NCBI GenBank assembly: GCA_900319995.1
Contig: ONQO01000006.1
Location: 1-52,939, forward strand
DNA: 52,939 nt
Origin: an uncultured Bacteroidales bacterium
GTDB lineage: Bacteria; Bacteroidota; Bacteroidia; Bacteroidales; Paludibacteraceae
Direction of reading: 5' to 3'
Shown here: positions 15,280-24,434 of the stretch, in pieces
Numbering within the stretch: the first letter of the stretch is position 1
Layout of the letters: every line of letters starts with the position of its first letter
The notes under the pieces: model-generated
The model's input: the letters and a program-made list of their open reading frames with translations, nothing else
What the model was told of the DNA's origin: nothing
The model's database searches: none
Translations under genes and position numbers: made by a program

Positions 15280-16905
15280 AATCTGCTCGCGACAGAATTG
15301 GTTTTGGTCGGCATATTCGACCATCGCATTCATTTTTGCAACAAAGCGCACTTGGCGTTGTTCGAAGATAGCTGGCGACAGATAGATTTCCGTCTGTCGC
15401 TCGTTTGTCATAGTAAGGCAACATCCCACCGAACGCGGAATATAGGTTATGATGCCCCGTTGAGCAAGCGAAACAAGCAAATCGTGAGTGGTTTTTGTGT
15501 CAGCTTCGCGGACGTATTGTAGTTCCGTATAAATGCCTGTATAACTGCGCATGAGCAAGTCCAATAGTTCTGCCTGTTCGCGCGAGAGGTTATATTCGCC
15601 GAGTTGGTACCTGGGAATGTGGATTTGTACACGCGGTTGCGTCTCATGTTCTTCCTCAAAGTCAATGTATCCCGCTTGCGTCAGGATATGCAGCGCAGAG
15701 TAGGTTTGTATTACCGGTAGTTTCATTATGTGGCACAACTGGTCCATGTGTACAGTGAACCGGTGTCCTAAACCGCTTCCAGCACCTATCTGCAAGAAGT
15801 CCATCGTTTTGTGATAGACTTGTTCGATGAACTCTTTGGGAGGGTAATTATCCGTGATTCGCTTGCGTGCTTTGGCTTTGTCCTCTGATTCGTTGTAGAG
15901 CAACACGGCGTAAGCGGTTTTTCCGTCTCGTCCCGCGCGGCCCGCTTCCTGATAATAGGACTCCAGGTTGGAAGGTAAGTCATAATGAATGACGATTCGC
16001 ACGTCGGGTTTGTCAATGCCCATGCCAAACGCATTGGTGGCTACGATGACACGTGTCTCGCCTCGTGTCCACGCTTCTTGCCGTTCGTTGCGTTCTTGGG
16101 TTGTAAGACCGGCGTGATAGAATTGAGAATTGAGAATTGAGAATTGAGAATTGAGCCATTCGGATAGTTCTTGGGCACGTTTGCGGTTGCGGACATAGAC
16201 GATGGCTGAACCGGGTACACGAGAGAGGATATGTGCAACCTGTTCTTCTTTTTTCTCTGTGCGGCGTACTACGTAAATGAGGTTTTCCCGGTGAAACGAT
16301 TTCCGTAATACGTTCTTTTCTTGGAACGCTAATTTGTCCTGTATGTCATCTATCGTTTCCGGTGTAGCGGTTGCCGTTAATGCCAGAACAGGCACATCGG
16401 GCAGCAGTTTGCGTACTTCCGCTATATTCAGATAGGACGGACGGAAATCATATCCCCATTGTGAGATACAATGAGCTTCATCCACAGCGATCAGTCCGAC
16501 CGGTAAATCTGCCAAACGTTTTCTAAATTCCTCACTCTCAAGTCTTTCCGGCGAGCAATAGAGAAAATGGTAAGGGCCATAGAGACAATTGTCCAGCGCT
16601 ACTCGCTGCTTGTCATAACTCATTCCGGAATAAACGGCTGCTGCGTGAATACCTTTTTCCTGAAGGTTCGTCACTTGGTCACGCATCAACGCTATCAGCG
16701 GAGTGACTACAATACATAAACGCTTCTCCGGGTTGTCGTGTGCCATGACAAGCGTCGGCACCTGAAAACAGATACTCTTCCCTCCGCCCGTAGGCATCAG
16801 CGCCAGCGTGTCTTTGCCCGACAACACCGAATCGATGATTTCCGCCTGTAATGGACGGAAATCATCGTATCCGAAATAGGTATGTAATGCTTCGCGCGGA
16901 GTCAT
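15190..16905 (-). CDS. recQ: RecQ-family ATP-dependent DNA helicase
   Basis: 571 residues. Helicase motifs are in order: LMPTGGGKSICFQVP (Walker A, about 37-50), VDEAHCISQWGYDFRP, LTATAT, and YYQEAGRAGRDGK. The C-terminus has the zinc-binding cysteines (FCREQILLAYF, then CGRCDVC), and no HRDC domain follows, as in the shorter Bacteroidota RecQ type. At residues about 251-262 the linker of the second RecA lobe is made by a five-unit 7-bp array, giving LNSQFSILNSQF just before the conserved YHAGL. The gene starts 16 bases after gltX and overlaps the DUF748 gene end by 90 bases on the opposite strand. Confidence 0.93.
   Translation of the reverse strand: MTPREALHTYFGYDDFRPLQAEIIDSVLSGKDTLALMPTGGGKSICFQVPTLVMAHDNPEKRLCIVVTPLIALMRDQVTNLQEKGIHAAAVYSGMSYDKQRVALDNCLYGPYHFLYCSPERLESEEFRKRLADLPVGLIAVDEAHCISQWGYDFRPSYLNIAEVRKLLPDVPVLALTATATPETIDDIQDKLAFQEKNVLRKSFHRENLIYVVRRTEKKEEQVAHILSRVPGSAIVYVRNRKRAQELSEWLNSQFSILNSQFYHAGLTTQERNERQEAWTRGETRVIVATNAFGMGIDKPDVRIVIHYDLPSNLESYYQEAGRAGRDGKTAYAVLLYNESEDKAKARKRITDNYPPKEFIEQVYHKTMDFLQIGAGSGLGHRFTVHMDQLCHIMKLPVIQTYSALHILTQAGYIDFEEEHETQPRVQIHIPRYQLGEYNLSREQAELLDLLMRSYTGIYTELQYVREADTKTTHDLLVSLAQRGIITYIPRSVGCCLTMTNERQTEIYLSPAIFEQRQVRFVAKMNAMVEYADQNQFCREQILLAYFGENDAPVCGRCDVCRDLMHRVLTE
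16120..16154 (-). repeat. 7-bp tandem array, five units, inside recQ
   Basis: Five perfect GAATTGA units on the plus strand. On the coding strand this is TCAATTC, the same unit as the second mutS2 array. Confidence 0.95.
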
Positions 16906-16921
16906 GAGTGACGGATAGATG

Positions 16922-18544
16922 TTATCCTATTTTTTCTATGGCGAAGCGGACACGGCGGAGGGTTTCTTCTTTGCCGAGGATGTTGGTTATTTCCCAAATA
17001 TGCGGACCACGTGCAGCCCCAACGAGGCAGATACGGAAAGCATTCATCACAATGCCAACACCGTACTCTTTTTCAGCAATCCACGGCATGACTACATCGT
17101 CCAAAAGCCAGCGTGTAACGGCATTTCCGTCATCATTTGTAGTCTCATAGGACTTGTGCCAATCTTCTTCACTAACGGTTTCAAGGAGTGCGACTAATTC
17201 CTGCATATGACGCGGCGAGTCTTCCTTCCAGCGTTTTTTGAGTGATTTCTCATCATACTCTGTTGGGGCTACGAAGAAGAAGTTTGTCTGCTCCCATAGT
17301 TCCGGAACAAAATTAACGCGATCCTTTGTCAAGCCGATGATTTTGGCGATCATCGTTTTGTCATTTGCCATTTGACATTTGTCATTTGACATTTTTTCTT
17401 CCAGAACCGGGATGAACATCTCTGCAAGTTCTTCATTGCTGCGGAGTTGGAGGTATTGGTGGTTGAACCATTTTCCTTTCTCGTAGTCGAATTTAGCACC
17501 GGATTTGGACACACGGTCAAGGGAGAACTCTTTGATTAACTCATCCATTGTGTACAGTTCCTGGTCCCCCGATCCATGCCATCCGAGTAACGCCAAGAAA
17601 TTAATAACCGCCTCGGGCAGGTATCCGCTTTCGCGGTAGCCGGATGAAACGGTTCCGTCTTTCTCATTGTGGAACTCAAGAGGAAAGACAGGGAATCCAA
17701 GTCGGTCACCATCGCGTTTGGACAGTTTGCCGTTTCCGTCCGGTTTGAGGAGCAACGGCAGGTGTGCGAACTGAGGCATCGTATCTTGCCAGCCGAACGC
17801 GCGATAGAGTAAAACATGTAGTGGGGCAGAAGGTAGCCATTCCTCTCCCCGGATGACATGGCTGACCTCCATCAAATGGTCATCCACGATATTGGCGAGG
17901 TGATAGGTAGGAAGGTCATCTGCGGATTTATAGAGCACTTTGTCATCAAGGATATTGGAGTTGATAACCACTTCTCCGCGAATGAGGTCATGCACATGTA
18001 CATCCTCGTCCGGCTCCACTTTGAACCGGACTACGTATTTCTCGCCTTTGTCCAATAGTGCCTGTACTTCCTCTGCCGGCATGGTCAAAGAGTTGCGCAT
18101 TTGCATACGCGTGCGTGCATCGTATTGGAAATTAGGAATCTCCGCACGTTTGGCTTCCAGTTCTTCCGGCGTGTCAAAAGCAATATACGCATGGCCGCTA
18201 TCCAACAGTTGTTTTACATACTGATGGTAGATTTCGCGTCGCTCGGACTGACGATAAGGGCCATGAGAGCCGACAGCTTCAATTTGTAATTTGCCATTTG
18301 TACTTTGTGATTTAGCTGCGCGAAGCCCTTCATCAATCTCAATGCCAAGCCAATCCAAGGCTTCAAGAATATACTCTTCTGCTCCGGGCACAAAGCGTGT
18401 GCTGTCCGTATCTTCGATTCGCAGCAACATGTCACCGCCGTGCTGACGTGCGAACAGATAGTTGTACAACGCGGTACGTACACCGCCAATGTGTAATGCA
18501 CCTGTAGGACTTGGCGCAAAACGAACTCTTACTTTTCTTTCCAT
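16922..18544 (-). CDS. gltX: Glutamate-tRNA ligase
   Basis: 540 residues from the ATG at 18544, the start that gives the family N-terminus [20 protein letters not shown], with the HIGH-type motif. An in-frame start 30 bases upstream would overlap the aminotransferase gene. The KMSKS-type motif is [11 protein letters not shown]. The enzyme charges tRNA-Glu. Two 7-bp arrays are translated within it: residues about 74-92, in the loop before [12 protein letters not shown], and about 383-395 ([12 protein letters not shown]), in the anticodon-binding half. Both are extra, low-complexity residues. The start codon comes one base after the aminotransferase stop, so gltX appears to be transcribed with the polysaccharide locus. 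Confidence 0.96.
   Translation of the reverse strand: MERKVRVRFAPSPTGALHIGGVRTALYNYLFARQHGGDMLLRIEDTDSTRFVPGAEEYILEALDWLGIEIDEGLRAAKSQSTNGKLQIEAVGSHGPYRQSERREIYHQYVKQLLDSGHAYIAFDTPEELEAKRAEIPNFQYDARTRMQMRNSLTMPAEEVQALLDKGEKYVVRFKVEPDEDVHVHDLIRGEVVINSNILDDKVLYKSADDLPTYHLANIVDDHLMEVSHVIRGEEWLPSAPLHVLLYRAFGWQDTMPQFAHLPLLLKPDGNGKLSKRDGDRLGFPVFPLEFHNEKDGTVSSGYRESGYLPEAVINFLALLGWHGSGDQELYTMDELIKEFSLDRVSKSGAKFDYEKGKWFNHQYLQLRSNEELAEMFIPVLEEKMSNDKCQMANDKTMIAKIIGLTKDRVNFVPELWEQTNFFFVAPTEYDEKSLKKRWKEDSPRHMQELVALLETVSEEDWHKSYETTNDDGNAVTRWLLDDVVMPWIAEKEYGVGIVMNAFRICLVGAARGPHIWEITNILGKEETLRRVRFAIEKIG
17361..17395 (-). repeat. 7-bp tandem array, five units, inside gltX
   Basis: Units TCATTTG, CCATTTG, ACATTTG, TCATTTG and ACATTTT on the plus strand, in frame in the C-terminal half of gltX. 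Confidence 0.93.
18280..18314 (-). repeat. 7-bp tandem array, five units, inside gltX
   Basis: Units CAATTTG, TAATTTG, CCATTTG, TACTTTG and TGATTTA on the plus strand. The array is more diverged than the others but keeps a strict 7-bp period over 35 bp. Confidence 0.85.
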
Positions 18545-18545
18545 A

Positions 18546-19796
18546 TTATTGTATAGCATTTTTAATCTGTTCAACGATATAATCGATATCTTCGTCGGTT
18601 ACCATAGGTCCCGCAGGCAGACACATACCTATTTTGAAGATAGCTTCACTAACCCCATTCACGTAAGCAGGACAGTTGGCATAGACAGGCTGTTTATGCA
18701 TAGGTTTCCATACTGGACGCGCCTCAATCTTACGCTCGAGCATATACATCCGCAGTGCTTCTACATTGTCATTTGGCTGGCAGTCAGTTGTGGGTGAATC
18801 GACTTGATGGATAACACCAGCCGCACCGCCTACAGCCGATTTGACGGTCTCTTTATATGCGTTCTCTTGGCCTTTAATACGGACCTCCGGATCAATCGTG
18901 ATGGTACAGAGCCAATAGTTGGCATCATAGTCAGCGTTTGGTGCTTCATGCAGATGAATACCCGGAATGTCCTTTAGTAAATCCGCATAACGTGCCTGCA
19001 CGTGCTTGTGGTGGGCAATATGATCATTAACGATGGTCATTTGTCCGCGACCGATACCGGCGCATATATTGGACATACGGTAGTTATATCCAATCTCTTC
19101 GTGTTGGTAGTACGGATAGGCCTCACGCGCTTGTGTGGCGTACCACATAATTTTGTTTTTCTGTTCTTCGTCAGCGCAGATGAGTGCTCCACCACCGGAA
19201 GTGGTGATCATCTTATTGCCGTTGAAACTCAGTACACCATACTTACCGAATGTACCCAGCACTTGTCCTTTGAAGCGGCTGCCAAATCCCTCTGCCGCGT
19301 CTTCGATGACTGGAATACCATACTTATTGCTGATATCCATAATACGGCGACAGTCGTATGGCATGCCGTAGAGTGCTACCGGTACAATGGCTTTCGGGAA
19401 CTTGCCTGTTTTGGCTTTGCGATCCAGAATTGCTTGTTCGAGCAGTTCAGGATCCATGTTCCATGTTTCTTTCTCGGAATCGATGAACACGGGGGTTGCT
19501 CCAAGATACTTGATTGGGTGCGAGCTGGCGCAGAAAGTGAAGGATTGCACGCAAACTTCGTCTCCGGGACCGACGTCACATCCGATAAGCGCAAGATGTA
19601 CCGCCGCTGTTCCGGCGGACAATGCAACGGCGCGTTTGTCCATGCCTATAAATTGCTCCAAGTCGTGTTCAAACGCGTTGACATTGGGTCCAAGGGGTAC
19701 TACCCAGTTGGTGTCGAAAGCCTCTTTAATGTACTTTTGCTCCAAGCCTTTTTCAGACATATGAGCCAGACATAAAAATATTGTTTTACGATCCAT
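18546..19796 (-). CDS. DegT/DnrJ/EryC1/StrS sugar aminotransferase
   Basis: 416 residues, PLP-dependent fold type I. Visible are [40 protein letters not shown], the [16 protein letters not shown] segment with the PLP-binding Asp, and [16 protein letters not shown] with the Lys that forms the Schiff base. These enzymes transfer an amino group to a keto-sugar nucleotide and are typical of surface polysaccharide loci. No partner 4,6-dehydratase lies in the window, so the keto-sugar must come from elsewhere. It begins four bases after the sugar transferase gene and is the last clear polysaccharide gene before gltX. Confidence 0.92.
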   Translation of the reverse strand: MDRKTIFLCLAHMSEKGLEQKYIKEAFDTNWVVPLGPNVNAFEHDLEQFIGMDKRAVALSAGTAAVHLALIGCDVGPGDEVCVQSFTFCASSHPIKYLGATPVFIDSEKETWNMDPELLEQAILDRKAKTGKFPKAIVPVALYGMPYDCRRIMDISNKYGIPVIEDAAEGFGSRFKGQVLGTFGKYGVLSFNGNKMITTSGGGALICADEEQKNKIMWYATQAREAYPYYQHEEIGYNYRMSNICAGIGRGQMTIVNDHIAHHKHVQARYADLLKDIPGIHLHEAPNADYDANYWLCTITIDPEVRIKGQENAYKETVKSAVGGAAGVIHQVDSPTTDCQPNDNVEALRMYMLERKIEARPVWKPMHKQPVYANCPAYVNGVSEAIFKIGMCLPAGPMVTDEDIDYIVEQIKNAIQ

Positions 19797-19800
19797 ATGT

Positions 19801-20412
19801 TTATATTATTTCGTGGTTGTATATCATATGTTTTCCTAATACGGTGCAAAAAATCATTTTCAGGTCATCCATAAATGAATAGTGCTCCGCATAATAGCGG
19901 TTGATGCGCACTTTGTCTGGATAAATCACTTCATTATTATATTGGACAGGGTTCTCGACGGTTGCCAATAATTCTTCCTCGTTGCGGTATTTGAGTGTTG
20001 CCGGACCGGTTATACCAGGGCGGAGAGAAAGGATAATACGGTCTTCTCCTTGCAGTTGATCCGCGTAACCGGGTACATCTGGTCGTGGTCCGACGAAAGA
20101 CATATTACCGATAAGCACGTCCCATAGTTCCGGCAATTCATCCAATTTGTATTTTCGCAATTTGGCACCCAATTGGGTGATACGCGCTTCACCGGCTACA
20201 CTAACGCTGCTTCCTCCGTGAATAGTTGTCATAGAGCGGAACTTATGGCAGTTGAACAGCACACCATTTCGCCCAACTCGCTGCTGAACGAATAGCACTG
20301 GACCGGGCATGCGGATTTTGATGAGCAGGGCAACGACAAGCAATACCGGCCATAAAAAGAGCAATCCTATGAGTGCCATTGTGCGGTCAAATATGTATTT
20401 GAGAAGTTTCAT
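19801..20412 (-). CDS. Initiating phosphosugar transferase (bacterial sugar transferase, PglC/EpsL type)
   Basis: 203 residues. One N-terminal hydrophobic segment (about 9-31) is followed by the catalytic core with PGPVLFVQQRVGRNG, FNCHKFRSMTT, KYKLDELPELWDVLIGNMSF and VGPRPDVPGY. This is the short, PglC-like form of the polyprenyl-phosphate phosphosugar transferase family. It places the first sugar phosphate on undecaprenyl phosphate at the cytoplasmic face of the inner membrane, so it probably starts the repeat unit built by this locus. The aminotransferase next to it suggests that the first sugar may be an amino sugar, which is an inference. Confidence 0.92.
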   Translation of the reverse strand: MKLLKYIFDRTMALIGLLFLWPVLLVVALLIKIRMPGPVLFVQQRVGRNGVLFNCHKFRSMTTIHGGSSVSVAGEARITQLGAKLRKYKLDELPELWDVLIGNMSFVGPRPDVPGYADQLQGEDRIILSLRPGITGPATLKYRNEEELLATVENPVQYNNEVIYPDKVRINRYYAEHYSFMDDLKMIFCTVLGKHMIYNHEII

Positions 20413-20415
20413 ACA

Positions 20416-21240
20416 TTATAATATTTTATAGGCGAGGCGGATTATCCAACTTGGTGATATACGGAACATGAACAATAGGTATGCATACAGCGTGGCTTTC
20501 CATCCGTAGTGCAGTTCTTGGTTAATCGTTTTCCGTTCCTTGAGTAGCCCTTTTGCATATGTCCATCCGTTGCGGCGTTTGATGAAAAACTCTCCGTTGA
20601 CCCGGAAATTCAGTACTATATCCTGTATGTTGGCTATCTGGGCTCCTTTTTTCAATCCGTCAAACCACAGCATGGTGTCCTGGTTTTGGCGGAATTCGGG
20701 ACGATATAGACATCCCGCTTTGTCAAAGAATGATTGTTTGATGATGACGCTTGGATGAGCAACCGGATTCCGCTTGGCAAAATACCGGTAGCATGCATCC
20801 GGAGTAAGCGGATAGTGGTTGATTTTATGGCGGTCGTTACCGTTTTCGTCTATCTCGTTGGTAGCCCCGCCTACTACATCGATATCCGGATGTGCTAACA
20901 GGAAATCCATCTGTTTTTCAATACGTTCCGGTAGCGATATATCGTCGGCATCCATTCGCGCAAAGTACGTATAGCCTTGTGTCTGAGCCCAACGAATCAT
21001 ATCGTTGAGCAGAGCTGCGAGGCCGCGGTTTTCCTCAAACGGCAGAATCGTTATGCGCTCTTGACGCGCGTATGATTGTATCGTATCTGCCAGTTCGCCT
21101 TCAATGGAACCATCTATGCCGATGAGGATATGAAGCGGCTTGTAAGTCTGCGCCAACATACTATCCACGGACAAGCGCAGATAGACCGGCGAATCTTTCC
21201 TGTAAACGGGCAGCAATACTATGACTTTCGGGTTGTTCAT
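20416..21240 (-). CDS. Glycosyltransferase family 2
   Basis: 274 residues with the GT-A fold: VIVLLPVYRKDSPVYLRLSV at the start, an IGIDGS motif, FARMDADDISLPERI with the metal-binding DxD-like residues, and NPVAHPSVIIKQ. A hydrophobic C-terminal segment may lie on the membrane. It adds one sugar to the lipid-linked unit; donor and acceptor cannot be read from sequence. The start overlaps the neighbouring glycosyltransferase stop by four bases, and the stop is three bases before the sugar transferase. Confidence 0.9.
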   Translation of the reverse strand: MNNPKVIVLLPVYRKDSPVYLRLSVDSMLAQTYKPLHILIGIDGSIEGELADTIQSYARQERITILPFEENRGLAALLNDMIRWAQTQGYTYFARMDADDISLPERIEKQMDFLLAHPDIDVVGGATNEIDENGNDRHKINHYPLTPDACYRYFAKRNPVAHPSVIIKQSFFDKAGCLYRPEFRQNQDTMLWFDGLKKGAQIANIQDIVLNFRVNGEFFIKRRNGWTYAKGLLKERKTINQELHYGWKATLYAYLLFMFRISPSWIIRLAYKIL

Positions 21241-22319
21241 TTGGTGTAATTGATGTGTAAACTATTCATCCATATTTCGCAAGTTGTGTTTTTATCAAAC
21301 AACTCTATCTGCTTGTGTGTGTGTAGGACAAGTTCGTCTTTGCAGTCTGTAACCTGTTGGAATCCTTTCACTATATCATTGATATCCAGCGGATTGACTT
21401 TTATTCCGGCATCTCCGACTACTTCCGGAAGGCTCGTCGCATTTGCCACCAATGCCGGTTTCCCATAGAGAAAACCCTCCAAAGGTGGAATGCCGAATCC
21501 TTCGCATAGACTCACCAGAACAACGGCTTCTGTATGGCGGTAAAGCCACGCTATTTCTTTGTCGGAGCGGTATCCTAAATAACATACGTCCGGCTTTCCG
21601 GAGAGGTGCGAAAGGATGGTTTCTGCTGCGTGCAGAGGCTTCCCGACGATAATCAGTTGGTATTTTCCATCCGTGTTGAATTGTTCAAAAGCGTCCACCA
21701 TACGGATAATATTCTTGGAGGGTTGGATACTGCCGACAAAAAGGAAATACGGTTTATCCGGAATATCCGTTTTCTGTTCTTCTATCGCGTGCGCGGGAAG
21801 AATATTATAGGTCAGACGTATTTTGTTTCGGGATACAGGAATAAAAGTTTCGATCTGTTTCATGCTGTACTTGGACACGGTCAGTATCTCGTGGGCACGC
21901 TTTGCATAGAGCTGCGTTATGGCTTTCAGATAGGTGCGTTGGAGCCAGCCGTAACGTTCCGGGTTGGAGAGATAATAGACATCGTGTAGCGTGAACACAC
22001 GTTTGGCGTGAACAAGAAGCGGCATAGAGGTGCAATAACTGTAGAATACATCGCAGGCTTTGATGTACCGGTAGAAAAGTGTTTGCTCGAATACTATCCG
22101 TTTCCAACCGTTTCCCAGTGTCGGTACATCGACATATTCCACGTCCGCATTGGCTGGCATGCCTATGTACGCAGCGTGTATCTGACGTTGCTTATAGACG
22201 ATGAAATGTGTGTCATGGAGAGTGTATTCGCTCATGACGGAAAGCAGGTTGCGGATGTAATGGAAAGCTCCGGAACCTTGCTCATTCGGTAATGCTATGA
22301 AATTGAGTCCAACGACCAT
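21237..22319 (-). CDS. Glycosyltransferase family 4 (GT-B)
   Basis: 360 residues. The N-terminal half has a host-like MVVGLNFIALPNEQGSGAFH start and FTLHDVYYLSNPERY. The C-terminal nucleotide-binding half has YFLFVGSIQPSKNIIRMVDA, then ALVSLCEGFG-type motif VVLVSLCEGFGIPPLEGFLY with the catalytic Glu, and PALVANATSLPEVVGDAGI. It belongs with the mannosyltransferase-like GT4 enzymes of polysaccharide clusters. It lies in a tightly packed operon, seven bases after the acyltransferase. Confidence 0.9.
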   Translation of the reverse strand: MVVGLNFIALPNEQGSGAFHYIRNLLSVMSEYTLHDTHFIVYKQRQIHAAYIGMPANADVEYVDVPTLGNGWKRIVFEQTLFYRYIKACDVFYSYCTSMPLLVHAKRVFTLHDVYYLSNPERYGWLQRTYLKAITQLYAKRAHEILTVSKYSMKQIETFIPVSRNKIRLTYNILPAHAIEEQKTDIPDKPYFLFVGSIQPSKNIIRMVDAFEQFNTDGKYQLIIVGKPLHAAETILSHLSGKPDVCYLGYRSDKEIAWLYRHTEAVVLVSLCEGFGIPPLEGFLYGKPALVANATSLPEVVGDAGIKVNPLDINDIVKGFQQVTDCKDELVLHTHKQIELFDKNTTCEIWMNSLHINYTK

Positions 22320-22326
22320 GTTGTTT

Positions 22327-23298
22327 TTATTGACCTAAAAAGATTTTTGTTGTTTTTTTGTTCTTCCGTATCAAACGTGTTATTGTCAGAGAGGCGGTTA
22401 GCAGTACGATTGTGTACGGGATAAAACTGATATACGGAGAAAGCGTGAGTGACATAAACGGTTTTCTACTAACTTCTCGTATAATGAATTGGACCAGATA
22501 TATTCCCAAACTGTCTTCCGATAGCCATTGTGTCAGCCGGTGTATGCGATGTTTTTGGCATATGCGTCGGCATGTTTCTGTTATGAAAAGACACCCGAAT
22601 ACGTTGGCCACAAACCATACTGCAAAACTTAAATTGGAATCCACCGTTTGAAATTTCCACAACGATAGCACGATAAACAGCAGGTAAAACCCGCCTAAGG
22701 TGGCGTAACTTATGGTTTCTGTAAAATACCGTTGCGGGCGTATTTCCTGACAAAGCATTCCCAAAAGGATAAACAGATAATATCTGCGGAAAGAAGGAAT
22801 GCTTAACCAATAGGATATTTCTTGCGGCAGAAAGATGCTGAGCGCAAAGGCTATCACCCACGGCAATATCAATAGTACAGGATATAACCGTTTCGGTAGT
22901 GCAAAAACACTATGTATATAATGAATCAACCAAATGAGTGCCATTGCCGAGAACAGAGTATAAACAAACCAATATCCGCCTTTGGAGTCGGAACGGAACA
23001 TGTCGGATAGAGTTGTACCGATGAGTTCGCCTTTGCATAATGACAGAATTGGGATGTATAGGATGGTAAAGGCGACCAACGGCACTAACAAGCGTTTGGC
23101 TTTCTTTATAATCCATGCCTTGTCGGCTTCAGGACGCAGCAAAAGTCCCGAGAGATAGAAAAAGATGGAAAGGAAATAGGTGTTAATAACGGTGTTAAGT
23201 CCTTCTATCTCGTCTATATGCAGAAAGTGATAGGCAACAACGGATATTACCGCTATTGCACGTGTCAGATCAATATGTTCCCACCGCTTTGTTGTCAT
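22327..23298 (-). CDS. Acyltransferase family 3 membrane protein
   Basis: 323 residues with about ten predicted transmembrane helices. The N-terminus RWEHIDLTRAIAVISVVAYH, with the conserved His, and LSIFFYLSGLLLRPE are typical of the acyltransferase-3 (OafA/WecH-like) family. Members acetylate or otherwise acylate sugars of O-antigens, capsules and exopolysaccharides. It is probably responsible for decorating this polysaccharide. The start overlaps the stop of the upstream glycosyltransferase by four bases. Confidence 0.88.
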   Translation of the reverse strand: MTTKRWEHIDLTRAIAVISVVAYHFLHIDEIEGLNTVINTYFLSIFFYLSGLLLRPEADKAWIIKKAKRLLVPLVAFTILYIPILSLCKGELIGTTLSDMFRSDSKGGYWFVYTLFSAMALIWLIHYIHSVFALPKRLYPVLLILPWVIAFALSIFLPQEISYWLSIPSFRRYYLFILLGMLCQEIRPQRYFTETISYATLGGFYLLFIVLSLWKFQTVDSNLSFAVWFVANVFGCLFITETCRRICQKHRIHRLTQWLSEDSLGIYLVQFIIREVSRKPFMSLTLSPYISFIPYTIVLLTASLTITRLIRKNKKTTKIFLGQ

Positions 23299-24434
23299 TT
23301 CTGTTCTTGTATGATTTGCAGTATTCGTTTAGTTCGTTCGTCCAAGCGTAGCGTCTGTGCTTTGGCTTTTGCACCTTGAACGAGGCGATTCCGCAATCCC
23401 GTGTCCTCTTTTATTTTCCGGATAGCCTGCGCAATGGCGTCCACGTCGGATGGATGGACACGCAGGCTGTTTGTTTCATCCAATATATCGTCGTTGAACG
23501 GCAGGTCTGAAGAGATAATCGGCAAACCGCAACCCATCGCTTCGATGACAGAATTGGGACATCCTTCCGCCTTGCTCGGTAGCACAAAAACATCTGCAGC
23601 ATTCAGATAGTGGACTATTTCGTCGTGCGGAAGTTGCCCTTTGAATGCAATATGTGCATAATCCGGCTCTTCCTTGCAGTTGTCCATCGGGCTGCCGATA
23701 TAGATGGCTTTGATATGTGGGTCATTCAGTTGTTTAAGGGCGGCATCTACACGGAATACTCCTTTACGGTCATTCCAACGCCCACAGAACGCCACTACGA
23801 AATCGTTGGCTTCGATACCATATTTCCGACGCATAGCGTTTCCGTCTTCAGGATAGAACTCGCAAGCATTGTAAGCATTGGGTAAAACAAGACAATTACG
23901 AGACAATCCTAGACTTTTCTCGACACTTTCACGCATGTTCTTACTACTTACGCAGATGACTGCCTTTACATTTTCTCTCAGCCATTCTTTTGCGCGCGTA
24001 CTGATTTGTTCCGCAGGGATGACATCTTCTCCGGTTCCCACAATGAGAGGGATTTGCTTTGCCTGCACATACGGAATAGCCATTAATGCATTGAGCCAGA
24101 AATGGGCATAGATGGCATCCGGTGTTTTCAATCGTTTAGCCGTGCATGTTGTGACAATTTTGTTACACCACCGGGTAATAAATCCGAATCGTCCGTCGCC
24201 GGCAGTAATGGACCAGGGACGATAGACATGGATGGTCTTTCCGTTTGTTTCTTGAGTGAAATGTCTTGGGGCCAATGGCACATGCCGCAACCAGTGTTTG
24301 GTTAGTGATTGCGGAGCAATAACGGACACATTCATCCCTTGGCGCGTCATCTCTTGAGCAATATTGGCGATGAAAGCCGAGTAGGGCAAACCTTTACTCG
24401 GATAGCCGTCCGCTATGATTAATATATGTGTCAT
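23295..24434 (-). CDS. Glycosyltransferase family 4 (GT-B)
   Basis: 379 residues from the ATG at 24434, chosen because it gives an ATGA overlap with the previous gene and the family start MTHILIIADGYPSKGLPYSA. The C-terminal domain has VVAFCGRWNDRKGVFRVDAA, then VFVLPSKAEGCPNSVIEAMG with the E-x7-E-type signature, and CGLPIISSDLPFNDDIL. It is the second of three GT4 enzymes in the locus. Donor unknown. Confidence 0.92.
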   Translation of the reverse strand: MTHILIIADGYPSKGLPYSAFIANIAQEMTRQGMNVSVIAPQSLTKHWLRHVPLAPRHFTQETNGKTIHVYRPWSITAGDGRFGFITRWCNKIVTTCTAKRLKTPDAIYAHFWLNALMAIPYVQAKQIPLIVGTGEDVIPAEQISTRAKEWLRENVKAVICVSSKNMRESVEKSLGLSRNCLVLPNAYNACEFYPEDGNAMRRKYGIEANDFVVAFCGRWNDRKGVFRVDAALKQLNDPHIKAIYIGSPMDNCKEEPDYAHIAFKGQLPHDEIVHYLNAADVFVLPSKAEGCPNSVIEAMGCGLPIISSDLPFNDDILDETNSLRVHPSDVDAIAQAIRKIKEDTGLRNRLVQGAKAKAQTLRLDERTKRILQIIQEQK

